A stretch of 64,000 nucleotides of DNA, from the NCBI RefSeq assembly GCF_022201045.2, contig NC_068561.1, forward strand, positions 16,494,501 to 16,558,500. Reading direction: 5' to 3'. The notes beneath the pieces were generated by a model that saw nothing but the letters and a program-made list of their open reading frames with translations, was not told the origin of the DNA and made no database searches. A program made the translations under genes and the position numbers. How positions within the stretch are numbered: position 1 is the stretch's first letter; the number at the start of each line of letters is the position of its first letter. This document shows, one piece after another, positions 1 to 10,929 of the stretch. Source of the DNA: Citrus sinensis (taxonomy: Eukaryota > Streptophyta > Magnoliopsida > Sapindales > Rutaceae).

Positions 1-108
1 ATCTCTATCTTAGAGATCTGATGTTAGCCATAATCAAATAAAATTTTAAAGTGAGAGAGTCAATTAACTTAATTGTCATATATCTGATCATTTTTGTAGT
101 ACAGCAGA

Positions 109-1073
109 ATGTTGAGGTGCCACAGAAATGCCTGCGTCTGTGCTTTGATTGCAGCGTGTATAATCTTATCAATGAGTGTTAGGAAATTGAGCTTCCTCCC
201 AAGATCACTCCAAGCAATTTGTCAAGCAACAAATTAACAGAAAAATTTAATGGAGAATACACCAATCACACAACACAAGATTTACGTGGAAAACTCCAAA
301 TCCGGAGAAAAACCACGACCGTTGTCAAAAAGACAACCAGAGAAAAAATATTCACTATGTGGAAAATTATTACAACCACACTCTCAGAAATAATTTTCTC
401 TCACCTAAGCCCCAAATACACCCCAAAGAAATACTCTCTGAATGAAGAAAAGAAGCCGAGGATTAGATACAAAAAAAATCCAAAAATGGGGAGCTTTCTT
501 TATATAGCCAAAATTGGCTATTATTTTAATATTTTCTTTATTCTTCTCGTGGCTTCTTCAAAGCCGTGTTCCAACATTTTTCTTTCTTCCATTTTGGCGT
601 TTCAACCATCATTTGTCAAGATCAACTTCTGCAACATCTTCTTCATTCTTCCTTGGCGGTCCCTTCAACATTTGCTGCATCAACGCTTCTAGATGTAGCT
701 TCTAGAAGTTGCAGCCAAAAACTTTGACAATGAGTTCATGGCCTCTATTGATAGAAGCAAGAATTCCCGAATTTGGGGCAATTCAAGGTGCAAATCTTTA
801 CAGCTTCATTTTTCAGATTCATGTGATTCTGTACGCTTCCATAGCCCCTTTTTTTTTTTTTTGGGTTTTTCAATTTTAATTTCGATTGTGTACACATCCA
901 TGGCCTTTTTTTTCTTTCTCAATATTAATTTTGTTTGTGTCTTTGGACTCTGAACGACAGGAAGTTTAATCCGTCAGAGTATGACGGAACGTTTAATCCG
1001 GCGGAGCCTCAGGTGGATTCCTAATAGGCCGAACTCCCCTGTACGAGATCCTGGGAGTCATCAACATGGTTAA
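109..1073 (+). pseudogene. small secreted-peptide gene, copy A, split by a solo LTR
   Basis: Two exons. Exon 1 is 109-176 plus 735-787, interrupted by a solo LTR at 177-729 and one copy of its ATGAG target duplication. Exon 2 is 961-1073. Leaving out the insertion, the frame is open from ATG109 to TAA1071 and gives 77 aa. The product has a typical signal peptide: a basic N-terminus (MLRCHR), a hydrophobic core and a likely cleavage after SSWPLLIEA. A basic linker (GSLIRQ, ERLIRR) follows, then the tail SPVRDPGSHQHG. The intron opens GTGCAA after CAAG and closes ACGACAG. Copy B at 12557-12918 has the same exon-1 length, phase and splice sites without the insertion. I do not recognise the family; the Pro/Gly/His tail recalls plant PIP/CEP-type signalling peptides only loosely. 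The LTR should disable this copy unless it is spliced out. Confidence 0.55.
177..729. mobile_element. solo LTR, Ty1/copia-like, with 5-bp TSD
   Basis: The element is 553 bp, opens TGTTAGGAAATT and closes TTTGACA. It is flanked by the direct repeat ATGAG (172-176 and 730-734). The uninterrupted paralogue at 12617-12630 shows the empty site. No internal retroelement domain is present, so this is a solo LTR left by LTR-LTR recombination. A second LTR of the same family and the same length lies at 29702-30254. Confidence 0.85.
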
Positions 1074-2260
1074 AAACCAGCAAGTGAATGTTATTAAGTC
1101 ATGAAGTATGTGTTTTCATTTCGACAATGTCTTCTTGCTTCTTCACAATCTCATTTCGGTTCAGTTAAACAAATTACAAATAAATGCTTGTTACTAGCTA
1201 TTATGCCCCGTCTCTGCCCTCCCCTCACTTTGCAATTTCAACAATTTAAATTTATTGTATCAATTTTAACATATATATAATTAGTAACCTGATCGCTGGC
1301 AACGGAGATTTAGGTTTCATAATCAATAAATGCGCTTGGTAAGAAGGACCAAGTATGTATGTCAAGAGTTAACTTTTAGGCATTCACCTAAAATAACTCA
1401 AATTCTTCTCTTTAATTCATCTTATTTGATTGCAATACATCGATTAAACATTGAAGGCTGAAAATCAATAGATGGATTGTCGGGAAAGTTTGTAAATTTG
1501 GAGCCGGAACTCGAGCAATTATTTGCTTTACAGAGGGCAGGCGGTGATGGAGAAGAAAATTAAACTGGGGCTGGATTGAACTGTCCTACAAGAGCTATAT
1601 CTTACCTTTTATGTAAGTTAGTCGAGCCCTAACAGATAATTAATGTTATATAGCTGTATCTGCGATTCATATGATCTAAATTAATTTCTATTAATTTAGT
1701 CATCCTTTTTTTTTTTCAATTGAACTCTCAAACAAGAAGTTTAATCCATCGGACTGTAACCGGAAGACTTGTGGAAGTGCTGTAGCAAGCGTTGTGTGTG
1801 TGTGTGTGTGTATAAGCCTTCAGAAAATTAATTTACTGGTCAACAATCTGATGAATTTGATTAAGCCACTAATGGCAGAAAAGCCGAAATCATAGACTTT
1901 AGGCTCAGTTCGGTGTTAACTTTATGCGAGAAATTCAAATATTCAACTAACATGAAGAAGCAGGTTCTTATATTTTCTTCATCAAAATTATTTTAAATTT
2001 TATGTTAAATGAAAAAATTAAATAAAAATATTTGAGGAAAGTCAAATTCAAGTAAATTAAATTTACTCCCAATGGATTTTAAGTCTGCCTAAGCCACTAC
2101 AGTGAGCGAACGGAAAATCCTCTACTTTACAAGTATAATTCAACACTACATTGTAGTTTAAAATACTGCAATTTAGCCTCAACTTTGCATTTTCATAGCA
2201 TGAATATGAATATGAATATGAATATGTACCATTTAATTAACAACAATTATTCTTAACTTC
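1074..2260. repeat. 3' flank of duplicated block A, no gene seen
   Basis: This non-coding stretch aligns by eye, in order, with 13236-14510 in block B. Shared landmarks are the TTCTTGCTTCTTCACAAT segment, the AACGGAGATTTAGG segment, a GAGGGC(A/T)GGC(A/G)GTGATGG segment and the GAGCGAACGGAAAATCC segment. It contains a TG microsatellite (1793-1812) and four GAATAT units (about 2204-2227). I see no splice-linked coding frame. Confidence 0.6.
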
Positions 2261-2269
2261 AATTCTAAA

Positions 2270-2990
2270 GGATACATTTTTAACTCCAATTCACAAGAAT
2301 AATTGAAATTATATGCTGAAAATTGATATCTCAGCAATGCATGTACAGAGGAGTGGAATTACGGGAGGTCCTGGACCCAAAGCATTGAAAATGACCTTTA
2401 TCTTATTATCTAGGTAAAGTTTACTCTTTACCCTCTCAGTTTCATAGTTCTCACATATTGCCAGCTGCGTTAACAAAGTTTGTTGTCTCCAAATGCCCCC
2501 ATCGAATGAAAATTCTAGTTTCACCATACGCAATCACGAGAATACTCATCAAATTTGAAAGAACCACTACTTACTAGCACATATGCGGTGATGGAATGAG
2601 ATTTGTTGTTTCCATAATATTATAACTTTAAAAAAAGGAACTGGAGAGCATGCATATTATATGGTAAAATTAATAAATGGTTTATTAAAACATGTTTAGG
2701 ACTTGTTTGGGATTGAGGTACTGTACCTTTTAAATTACAACTACTGTAAAAAAAATATTATAATTATGGAACAAAAATTAATAATATATAGTAAACATAA
2801 ATTTTAAATAATAATTTTGACAAAATTATTAAAAATATAATAGATTCTCTATGATACAAGTGAAAAATTATATCAACATAACTTTCAAGCCAAACACTTT
2901 AATATTGTAACTTTTAAATTACAGTTGTCCAATCTCAATCCCAAACGCAATCTTATTGTCATAAAACTGAAACATTGAGTAGTACTTCCT
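2270..2990. repeat. dispersed duplication, copy 1 (pairs with 5815-6205)
   Basis: The sequence from CCAATTCACAAGAATAAT onward recurs at 5827 and on through the GGTTTATTAAAACATGTTTA segment and TTGTCATAAAACTGAAA. The main difference is a 254-bp MITE present only here. On the minus strand the pair shares a frame containing FSFDGGIW and GPGPPxIPLLCTC. It is open for 74 codons here (2309-2533) but has stops in the second copy. Function unknown; it may be an old gene or transposon fragment. Confidence 0.55.
2699..2952. mobile_element. PIF/Harbinger Tourist-like MITE with TTA TSD
   Basis: The element is 254 bp with terminal inverted repeats: GTTTGGGATTGAG near the left end and CTCAATCCCAAAC near the right end, perfect over 13 bp. 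TTA is duplicated at 2696-2698 and 2953-2955. The paralogous site around 6158 lacks the element and reads CATGTTTATTGTCATAAA, which is the expected empty site. Related elements occur at 12928-13235 and 56483-56752. Confidence 0.8.
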
Positions 2991-3480
2991 AGGTCATTGC
3001 GTTTAAATGGAGCTCGTACCGAGGCTTTGAATGAATGCAACATGTAAGTCAAGAACGTGAAAGATCATTAATCTCTGTCATGAAGTTTATGCTTTCATTT
3101 CGACCTTGTATTCTTGCTTCTTCACAATCTCATATTGGCTTGTCTTCTTGGTTCTTCACAATCTCATATTGGTTCAATTGAACAAATTACAAATAAATGC
3201 TTGTTATAGCTATTATTATGCTCCATCTCTAACCAACCCCCACCTTGCAATTTCTACCATTTTAATTCATTGTAGATATATCATGAAAGAATTTGTGGGA
3301 TCATGCATGTGTTTTCTTCTTGGTGGGTCTATGCCGTGTGACTTGATGAGGATATTCAAAACGCTATTCATTCAACTTGAACTTTGTTTCTTTTTGTCTA
3401 GGATTTCTCTTTCAGATTACTGAAGAAGACAGACATAGGGAAAAGAAAAACAAGCTGCAGAAAAAAATGATGGGTTTGGG
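2991..3480. repeat. further fragment of the duplicated block, no gene seen
   Basis: From about 3080 the sequence (CATGAAGTTTATG, TTCTTGCTTCTTCACAATCT, ACAAATAAATGCTTGTTA) repeats the segment that follows exon 2 in copies A and B (1099-1240). No exon 1 or exon 2 of the peptide gene is recognisable upstream of it. An open frame at 3106-3423 has no family resemblance. Confidence 0.45.
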
Positions 3481-3968
3481 ATTAATGCTGTTGGGAAAGG
3501 ACTCACACAAGCATTGCAAATTAAGTAGAAATAAAATTATTTCCTTCTTTATGTGATTAAAATAGGATGTGTACCACAAATAGATAAGTAGAAAATAAAT
3601 TAACACAATCCAAAGTAATAAATCAACCACTTTTACGTGAAAAACCCAAAGCGGAAAAAATCATGGGACTGTAGTATGATATAATCTTCCACTATATTAA
3701 TGGGATTACAACACAAATTATTCTCTAAATAATACTAGAAGCTAACAACATCAAGAATCTTAATATTTTTCACTTATAATAACAGCCTAATAATTGTCTC
3801 TTTAATAATTTGGCATCTCAAATAATAGTTAATGATAGAATAAAACAAAAATCAAGATCAGTAAGATTGAGAGGGCGATGCCAAGAACTTACTCTTAAAA
3901 TTTAGGAGAAACAGAGTTAATTTCGTCTTCTAATCATCCAATCAAAGTTTAAATTTAATATTGCGTCA

Positions 3969-4042
<74 letters not shown>

Positions 4043-5814
4043 TTTTCTTCTCCACGAAAAGTTGTTGCCACCTCCACTTATTCTTCTTTATATATCCACG
4101 TTTTCTAAACTTAAATTCCAAAACTTAGTAATAATTACAAAACAAGTAAATTTATTTGGACTTTGGTGTTAATGTGTTATATATTCCACAATGCAAGTTG
4201 ATTGAATGCAACTTGCATATGTAAATCTAAGTCAATAGCGTGGAAAAGCTAAAATCTTATGACTTATTAATGAGCGTCACAATTAAAGGAGAATTGTCGA
4301 GTGAACGAAAGAACCACAATAACCATTTTTTAAAATTCTCTAATATACTACGTAATTTATTTTATCAACTCCTCTTTCTAATTAATTCATTTATTTTTGA
4401 ATGATCCTTTTTATAGATTTAAAAAAATAATTAACAATAAATGTATTTTTGCCCTCTCTCATCTACTCTTTTAGTATCATAATTGGACCTAGTCTATCAC
4501 CACTACCAGTATGTATTTTAACAGACGGTGATAAAGAACCACATTAAAATTTTGGACTTCTAGATATTATAAAGGACTACAAAACATGAGAACCTCCAAA
4601 GATGTAAAGAACTGTGGAATAATGCAGGAAAGAGGACAGCCCCACGAAGAACTTCCAAATTGTCCAAGGTCCGAAATACGATACCACATAAACAATTTCC
4701 AGACATGAAAAGGAAATTAGCTAGAAAACAAGCTTCCAAAATATCATTGCTTCATGAACAGCAATCAAGAAGAAAGTGAGAATATGCCGAAGCAAGAGAC
4801 AATTCTCCATCTTTAGAAAGTTGCTAAATAATAAAATCCATTGCAGTTTTTATAGACAAAACTACATCCTTGGTTTCATTTGCACGGTCTGGGAATGCAT
4901 TAGCAAAAGAAGTAGGAAGTTGGGAACAGAACTTTTATCGTTGACAACCAGAGAGGAGAGAAAGAGTGCAGAGGCATAAGAAATAAATAAAAATAATATT
5001 TACTTTAATTAATTTTTAAATTGTTAGTAGGGGTATTTATTTCTAAAAATAAATGAGACAAATTGATAAATGTGGGCTAGTGAAATGCATTGAAGGGATT
5101 AATATTACCTCTTTTAGTTCAGTTGTTTTAGGCCCAATGTTGGCTTCTGGGCCTTGTTTAAAGAAAATCTAGTAACTAATTTAGCATAATTTAATCTTTA
5201 AAATCTGTCTTTTTTCTATAGAAACTCATAAACCTAACTCATATCTCAAGAGTTGAGAGTTGTCTCAAGTTTACATCATTAGTCCATTAACTGACGTGAG
5301 ATAATATCCTCAACGTTTTCAACTACATATTCATTATACAGATCGAATTGCTTAACCTTCAAAAAGTGTACTATTTAACATCACAATTATCAGGGACATT
5401 CTAGTAGGTTATTAAATGTTAGAAAAATCATTAATTTTACTAAATAAGAGGGGATTTTGTTCAATTTTTCCTTGTAAGTAGTATATATGCTCTAGTTTCA
5501 CATTTTTTTATTTAGAATTTAGGTATTTGTATTTTTCTATTTTTTATTTAGAATTTAGGTATTTGCATTTTTCTATGTCATCGTAATAATTTACAAAGTA
5601 ATATCTAAATCAAAAAAATATTTTTATAAAAAATAAACTATTTTTCCATTTACTTGAGCAGTTTTAAAAATTCAAATTAATTTTTTAATCTCTACCTCTC
5701 TAAGATTCAAAGTCAAGTAATCAGCCAAAGAAGACTATCGAGTCCCTGGGACTACTGCACTTATTTATGTGTTATTTGTTGAAAAGATTATAGCTACTAA
5801 ATCTAAAGAATAAA
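3481..5814. other. intergenic, with a copia-like LTR fragment
   Basis: Around 3590-3800 the sequence (ACTTTTACGTGAAAAACCC, then GCGGAAAAAATCATGG) resembles the mid part of Ty1/copia LTRs such as those at 177 and 29702, but no clear ends are visible. The remainder is AT-rich. Two nearly identical 30-bp stretches around 5512 and 5545 (TTTTTATTTAGAATTTAGG) form a short tandem duplication. I see no gene. Confidence 0.4.
3974..4038. repeat. (TC)n microsatellite
   Basis: About 65 bp of uninterrupted CT dinucleotide repeat. Confidence 0.98.
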
Positions 5815-6205
5815 TTCTTAACTCCAATTCACAAGAATAATACAAATTATATGCCTATAATTGGTATCTCCATGAGCAGTACATGTACAGAGGAGCGGAA
5901 TTGTGGGAGGTCCTGGACCCCAAGCTTTAAAAATGACCTTAACCTAGATATAAATTTTATTCTTTACCCCCTCAGTTTCATATTACTCATGTATTGCTAG
6001 CTGCGTTAATAAAGTTTGTTCTTTCCATATGCCCCCATCGAATGAAAAATCTGGTTTCACCATACGCAGTCACTAGAATACAATAACTTAAAAAAAAAAA
6101 TTGCAGAGCATATATATTATATGGTAACATTAATAATTGGTTTATTAAAACATGTTTATTGTCATAAAACTGAAATATCGGGCAGTACTTCAATAATGGT
6201 GATCA
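5815..6205. repeat. dispersed duplication, copy 2 (empty MITE site)
   Basis: This is the paralogue of 2270-2990, lacking the MITE. It contains GGGAGGTCCTGGACCC and CTTTCCATATGCCCCCATCG as in copy 1, plus small indels and stops in the shared minus-strand frame. Confidence 0.55.
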
Positions 6206-7689
6206 GTTGGAGCTGATTCCGGATTATTTCCACCTGCAGGAACTTCCCTCAGACTCCTCTGATGGAGTAACGCTTCTGTCGTACAAGCACAGTAACATTA
6301 TTCCTATAACACTTACATAGGCAACAAGCACAGTGTAGACAGTAACATTATTCCTATAACACATTAACATTATTAATTTGTGTTTGTGCAAGGGATACTT
6401 TGCTAAAAAGGTTTTGAGCATGCAGTGTGTTGCCCCCCCCCCCCCCCCCCCGCGCCCCGGCCCCAAAAAAAAGTAAGTAAAATAAAACAAAGTGAAAAAA
6501 TAAATTAATCAGGGCTGCCACTGAAGTTCTAGCCAGCTTCATCCTCCTCCCCAGATTGGATGCCATCCTTTCCGTACGATGACTTGACATTTCAGATTGA
6601 GTGTAGATACTTAAAATAAAAATAAAATGGTTTCAAATTGACCCGTAAGCACGGTAAGGCCAACAAATTCCTCGTTTATATATGTAGATGAAGGACAAAG
6701 CTTCGGTACCCTGTGACACCAAACCCCTCTTTTGTCTTTTTTTGATTGAATCCCTTACATTATTTCTTATTTACAATTTAGCTATAAGTATAGCAATAAT
6801 TTTGTTTTCCCATTCTTCTTCACCTCTCCTCCATAATCAGCCCAATTTTCTCCATTTGACATTAGTTTTGGACCCTTTTTTTGATAGGAAGTTTCGGACC
6901 GTTAGATATGAGAAATGAGATTTATTTATAATAAACTGATAAAACTACATTTTGAATAGAGCTCATCTGACCCAAACAAAGTTTGAGAACTTAGTACCAA
7001 AATATTTTGTACAACTCTTTTTACTTTCTTTCCTCTTATCAGATTCGTGGATTGCATAGTTCTTTTTCACTTTCTTTTTAATTATCAAACTAGGCAAAAT
7101 TACGTTACCAATAGGGCAAGTAACCCCTTGCTTTGCCTTTTTTTTTTTTGATTTAATTGCACTACCGTCTATGTTTTGTTAAAAATAAATAAATAAATAG
7201 TATTTCTATATTTTGACACTCAAGTCCTATTCATTTTAATTTTTTATACCTACACCGTTGAGTTGACCATTAACAAAATTTTACCCTTACAAAAAAATAA
7301 ATTAAGCATTTTTTATATTTAAATCATAAAAATACTCCTAGTACCTCCTTTTAATTAAGATTAGGCTATTTGACTTAAAAATACTTTTTACACCTATTTT
7401 TTAATTAAAATTTCAATTACTAAAATAGTTATGAAATAATTTACTATTAAGGATAAGATATATACTTAATTAATTATACTTTTCTTTGATTCTTATCCTA
7501 ATTTAAATTCAAAATTTATTTTAAGCTAAACATAATTTCATCATAAATAAATAACATTCATTCAAAAAGAAAGTAAAAGGTAAATGTTTATAAGGCCCAG
7601 GTACATGCTTACAAGCCCATAATCATCCCAGCCGCAGCTACATATTAAACGCAGCGTTTGGTTGTATTAAAAGTATGAAAAAACCCCAC
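6206..7689. other. intergenic, no gene seen
   Basis: A local tandem duplication carries CAGTAACATTATTCCTATAA at about 6289 and again at about 6340. A homopolymer C tract lies at 6433-6451. The rest is AT-rich with only short chance frames. Confidence 0.5.
6433..6451. repeat. poly(C)19 tract followed by GC-rich stretch
   Basis: Nineteen consecutive C, then CGCGCCCCGGCCCC and an A run. This is a striking GC island in DNA that is otherwise very AT-rich. The minus strand is G19, able in principle to form G-quadruplex structures. Homopolymers this long are also prone to assembly error. Confidence 0.9.
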
Positions 7690-8400
7690 AGAACCACTCG
7701 GAGAATCGTAGTGGCTTTCAAAGAAATTTTGTGAGAACAAAAACGCGCGGTGGCAGGGCTGGCGTCTCTAAATTCGCTTCACCAAGTCGAGTTTCAACAA
7801 CTCAGTCGCTTCATTTCTTCAATCACGAACATGAATTGGTATTTTCTCCCTGTTTCTTCATCTTTCTCTGTTTGCTTCTCGAGAGCTTTTCCTTCTGCTT
7901 AGTTGACATTTTTTTTGTTTGGGAACAAAATGGTTGACTAAAGATGCTCGCTCGCAACTGCTCATGCAAATGTGGTTTTTTTTTTAATGATTTAATACGA
8001 TCATTTTCTTTCGGTGATTGTTCTCTTTTTTTAGTGTTTGAAAAATGTGTGTGATTTTCAAAGATCAGTGGAAGTCTCTAAAGTGATATTTTTTAAAACA
8101 AAATATTACTTGATGATATTATATGTTAATTTTAACTTTTAATTATGAAACTTTTGAAGTGACAACTTCTGAGAATTTTAGTTGGATCTTTACAAAGGAT
8201 GAAGCAAATGGAGAAACATTAAGCAAAATGAATGGCGATGTGGACGTGTCTTCTGCATATAATGAACAATCAATCAAGAAATAAATACATCAGCAAAATA
8301 ATGATGGTAGCAGCATTACACATCTAATTAGCCATAACGAAGCTGAATAATTAGCCATAATAAAGCTTAATTGTTAACATTATGATGATTATGTCAAGCA
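7690..8400 (+). other. exon-like sequence, possible 5' end of the TRFL-like gene
   Basis: Positions 7690-7836 are less AT-rich than the surroundings and end ATGAATTG before GTATTTTC, as a leader exon with its first codons might. At 8160-8283 a second open stretch (TSENFSW, NGETLSKMNGD) follows an AAG acceptor-like site and ends in a stop. These could be 5' exons of the gene whose 3' exons lie at 9810-10929, but no similarity proves it. The LTR at 8841-9445 lies between. Confidence 0.25.
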
Positions 8401-8840
8401 TGTCGTTGGAAAATATTAAATTAATTCATTTGCAAATATAATAGCATGTAATCTTGAATTGTGAATGAAGCCCATTCTAACAAGCTAATTTTGTAAAGGA
8501 ATATTATCAACGAATTCCAAGGGATAATATTCAATTTCAGCAAATATATCATGCACGGTATTGAAACATGCATGTTATTAAAGAATTTCCAAGCATCTCT
8601 CATTTGATAAATCAATCATCATTGCAAATGGAAATTGAATTTTAATGACAATATACTTAAAGCGATAAATAAGCCAAACCTTTATGGGTAAGCATTCCAT
8701 CTAGCCTTGATTGGCTTCCGTGTTTGAGCCGGCTTATCAATTTGTGCATGATAATATTATGCCTTTGGCTTGGCCAGATGAAAAATTGATAGAGACAAGA
8801 AGTTGGCTTTTTGTACCGATTCCTCACAGATGGCGCCAAA
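8401..8840. other. intergenic or transposon-internal, no gene seen
   Basis: AT-rich. Read on the minus strand, the right end (8820-8840) gives TTTGGCGCCATCTGTGAGG immediately after the LTR end, which looks like a primer-binding site of a Ty3-type element. Low confidence. Confidence 0.3.
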
Positions 8841-9445
8841 TGTTGATGCCCAAATCTGATCTAGTCTATTAGCGACTTAATATCAGACTTCTACACCAGC
8901 ATTTGATTTATTTGATAGAGAATCGATTGGTCAATTATCAAGATGTCATGTGATAAGGAGCTATGCAGGTCCAAGTGAGCACCTAAACCCAACAGCAAGT
9001 ATGAGGAGTATGCATGGGCACATGCAAGAAGCCATGCAAATCATGCATGAGGCATGCATTATGTGAGAGTGTGTCGTTTAAGTGAGAATATTAGAGCTGA
9101 CTTCTTCAAGGATGCAACAGGTGGTTTACCACGTCAACCCGTTACTGATTTGGTGGAGAATTCTTGTTTAAAGATGTTTCCTTAAAGATTGTTATTTGTT
9201 TCGAATTTATAGCTAAGTAGTTTAGTTGATATTAGCTACTTTATCTGATTAGCTTTGTTTAAGCCTTCTTTCACGGTTACAAAGCAAAGTAGTTCGTGAT
9301 GTATGAAACTATAAATAAGCTCCAATATCTCAATAAAGGAGATCAGACTTTTATCCAATGCTATTAGCAATTGTGGTAGTTCTCACCCTAAGAAGAACAA
9401 ATTATTTACTTGTTATTTCCTACTAATTCTGACTGGGACCTATCA
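8841..9445. mobile_element. LTR remnant, about 605 bp
   Basis: Bounded by TG (TGTTGATGCCC) and CA (GGGACCTATCA). It holds a TATA-like ACTATAAATAAG near 9309 and AATAAAGG near 9333 in the plus orientation, as in an LTR promoter and polyadenylation region. GGCGCC abuts its left end. No matching 5-bp target duplication is visible, so the element is probably truncated or recombined. Orientation is ambiguous: the promoter signals suggest plus and the primer-site-like sequence suggests minus. Confidence 0.45.
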
Positions 9446-9809
9446 TCTTGCAATCACTAGTGATTAACCTACGAATACCTGAAATCATAGAAGACGGTCA
9501 GAGGCGCCGAAAGTTTTTCCGGCGTGAACCCTCCAACGCACAAGTCAGTTTCTGGGCCTTTGGTAAAAAATTGTGCCACCACTCATATGGCTTAATAAAC
9601 ATTGCCTTAAAAACCAAAAGCTTTTTGAGTAATTTGCAGAAAAATGAAATAGAGTGTAAAAGAAAGAATTTTCCATGAGAGGAAGAGAGAAAAAGATGCC
9701 CCGTTCCCCTCTTTTCCCCTTTGTTCTCCTCCACTTTCCGAAGTTAAGGATGAGATAAAAGTAATGCTTACACTCTCCATTTTTTCCTCCTTTTTCTGTT
9801 ACCAAACAG
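9446..9809. other. no gene seen
   Basis: Contains GGCGCCGAAAGTTTTTCCGG, similar to retroelement or repeat debris, and a polypyrimidine stretch before the acceptor at 9808-9809. Open frames on both strands are short and unsupported. Confidence 0.4.
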
Positions 9810-10929
9810 TAAGAAGGCACAATCTCGGTGTATTGATTCACCAAAAAAGTTGCCCTCATCAAAAGATGCCAACCCAAAGAAAACAAAATCTCAGAATGTT
9901 GACTCATCAAAAAAGTTATCCCCACCAAAAGGTGCTAAACCAGAGAAAATAGCTCAGGCTCGAAATGAGAAATCAACTGCCTTCAAAAAGTCTACACAAG
10001 ATTTTGGTGAAAATTGGTGAGTCAGCATGTGCAGTATATTAGAAAGTTTATACTTTCTCATAAGGTTTAATGTTGGAAATATTCCAATTTGGTTGAGGTA
10101 TTTGTATATGCTTCTTATACTGATTTGGAATTTATTTTTCCATTTCACATTGCAGCACAAACCTTACATTTGCTTCTGAAAAAAGTAGGAGATTACATTG
10201 GACAGCTGAAGAAGAAGAAATGCCGAAGGTATGGATTCACGGTCATTGCTACTGTTTGTTTTCAATCCAAATCGATGCGCTTGTATTTCCGAATAATGTC
10301 CTTCGGTTTTGACATCTACCGCAAATCATGATACTGATTTCACTTAATGAAATATTTGAACCCGTATGAAATTGACAATTGATTCAATTTCATTTAACGC
10401 ATTGTTGAAATTATTCTGTCTCTAACGGGTTTTCCACCTTTACTTAATATTGTTTGATTTCTTAAAATCTTTCTTGCATCTCAATTCGGTAGCTCATTTC
10501 TAAAATTTAGAAATTTTGCCTTCACTACTACTTTACAATTCAATTTTATATGTATGTATATGTGTGTGTGTCTGTATGTCTGAGCGTGTGTGCGCGCGCG
10601 CGTGTGGTGCATCTCATATTGTACATTGTTTTCATGTTTTTAAATGCAAATAAGAGTAGGAGCTAAACTTTAAAAATCTGAACTGTTGTTGTGATTCAGT
10701 CCTAAATATTCAAGATGGATTAGTGAGTTAGAAAGTATTCAATATTTAATTTGCTGACTTGTTGATATCTACTCTTATGTTGCAGGAAGGAGTGGAAAAT
10801 TTTTCAACTAAAGTAAATAAAAATCTTCCTTGGAAGCAAGTTTTGGAATTTGGTTGTCATGTTTTTGATCCAACTCGTACACCATCCGATCTCAAGGATA
10901 AATGGAGGAACATTATGGCCAAAGACTGA
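9810..10929 (+). pseudogene. TRF-like telobox Myb gene, 3' exons only
   Basis: Three exons join in one frame: 9810-10016, 10156-10228 and 10786-10929, with GTGAGT, GTATGG and CAG splice signals. The first encodes a Lys/Ser-rich linker (SPKKLPSSK, AKPEKIAQ, STQDFGENW). The second ends RRLHWTAEEEEMPK, the start of a Myb/SANT helix. The third gives EGVENFSTKVNK, then PWKQVLEFGCHVFDPTRTPS and DLKDKWRNIMAKD before the stop. This is the C-terminal telobox-type Myb domain (LKDKWRN) of plant TRF-like double-stranded telomere-DNA-binding proteins. The upstream half is not recognisable and an LTR lies just 5', so I infer a truncated or disrupted copy. It could instead be an intact short gene with 5' exons I cannot see. 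Confidence 0.6.
10586..10607. repeat. alternating GT/GC tract, Z-DNA-prone, in an intron
   Basis: GTGTGTGCGCGCGCGCGTGTG is alternating purine-pyrimidine, preceded from 10549 by looser TG/TA repeats. It lies in the last intron of the TRF-like gene remnant. Confidence 0.8.

Noticed and set aside
6224..6590. Minus-strand frames with a Gly run
   Set aside because: Driven by the poly(G) tract and a local tandem duplication. A faint similarity to the peptide signal sequence (YRNN, LVAYV) is too weak to call.
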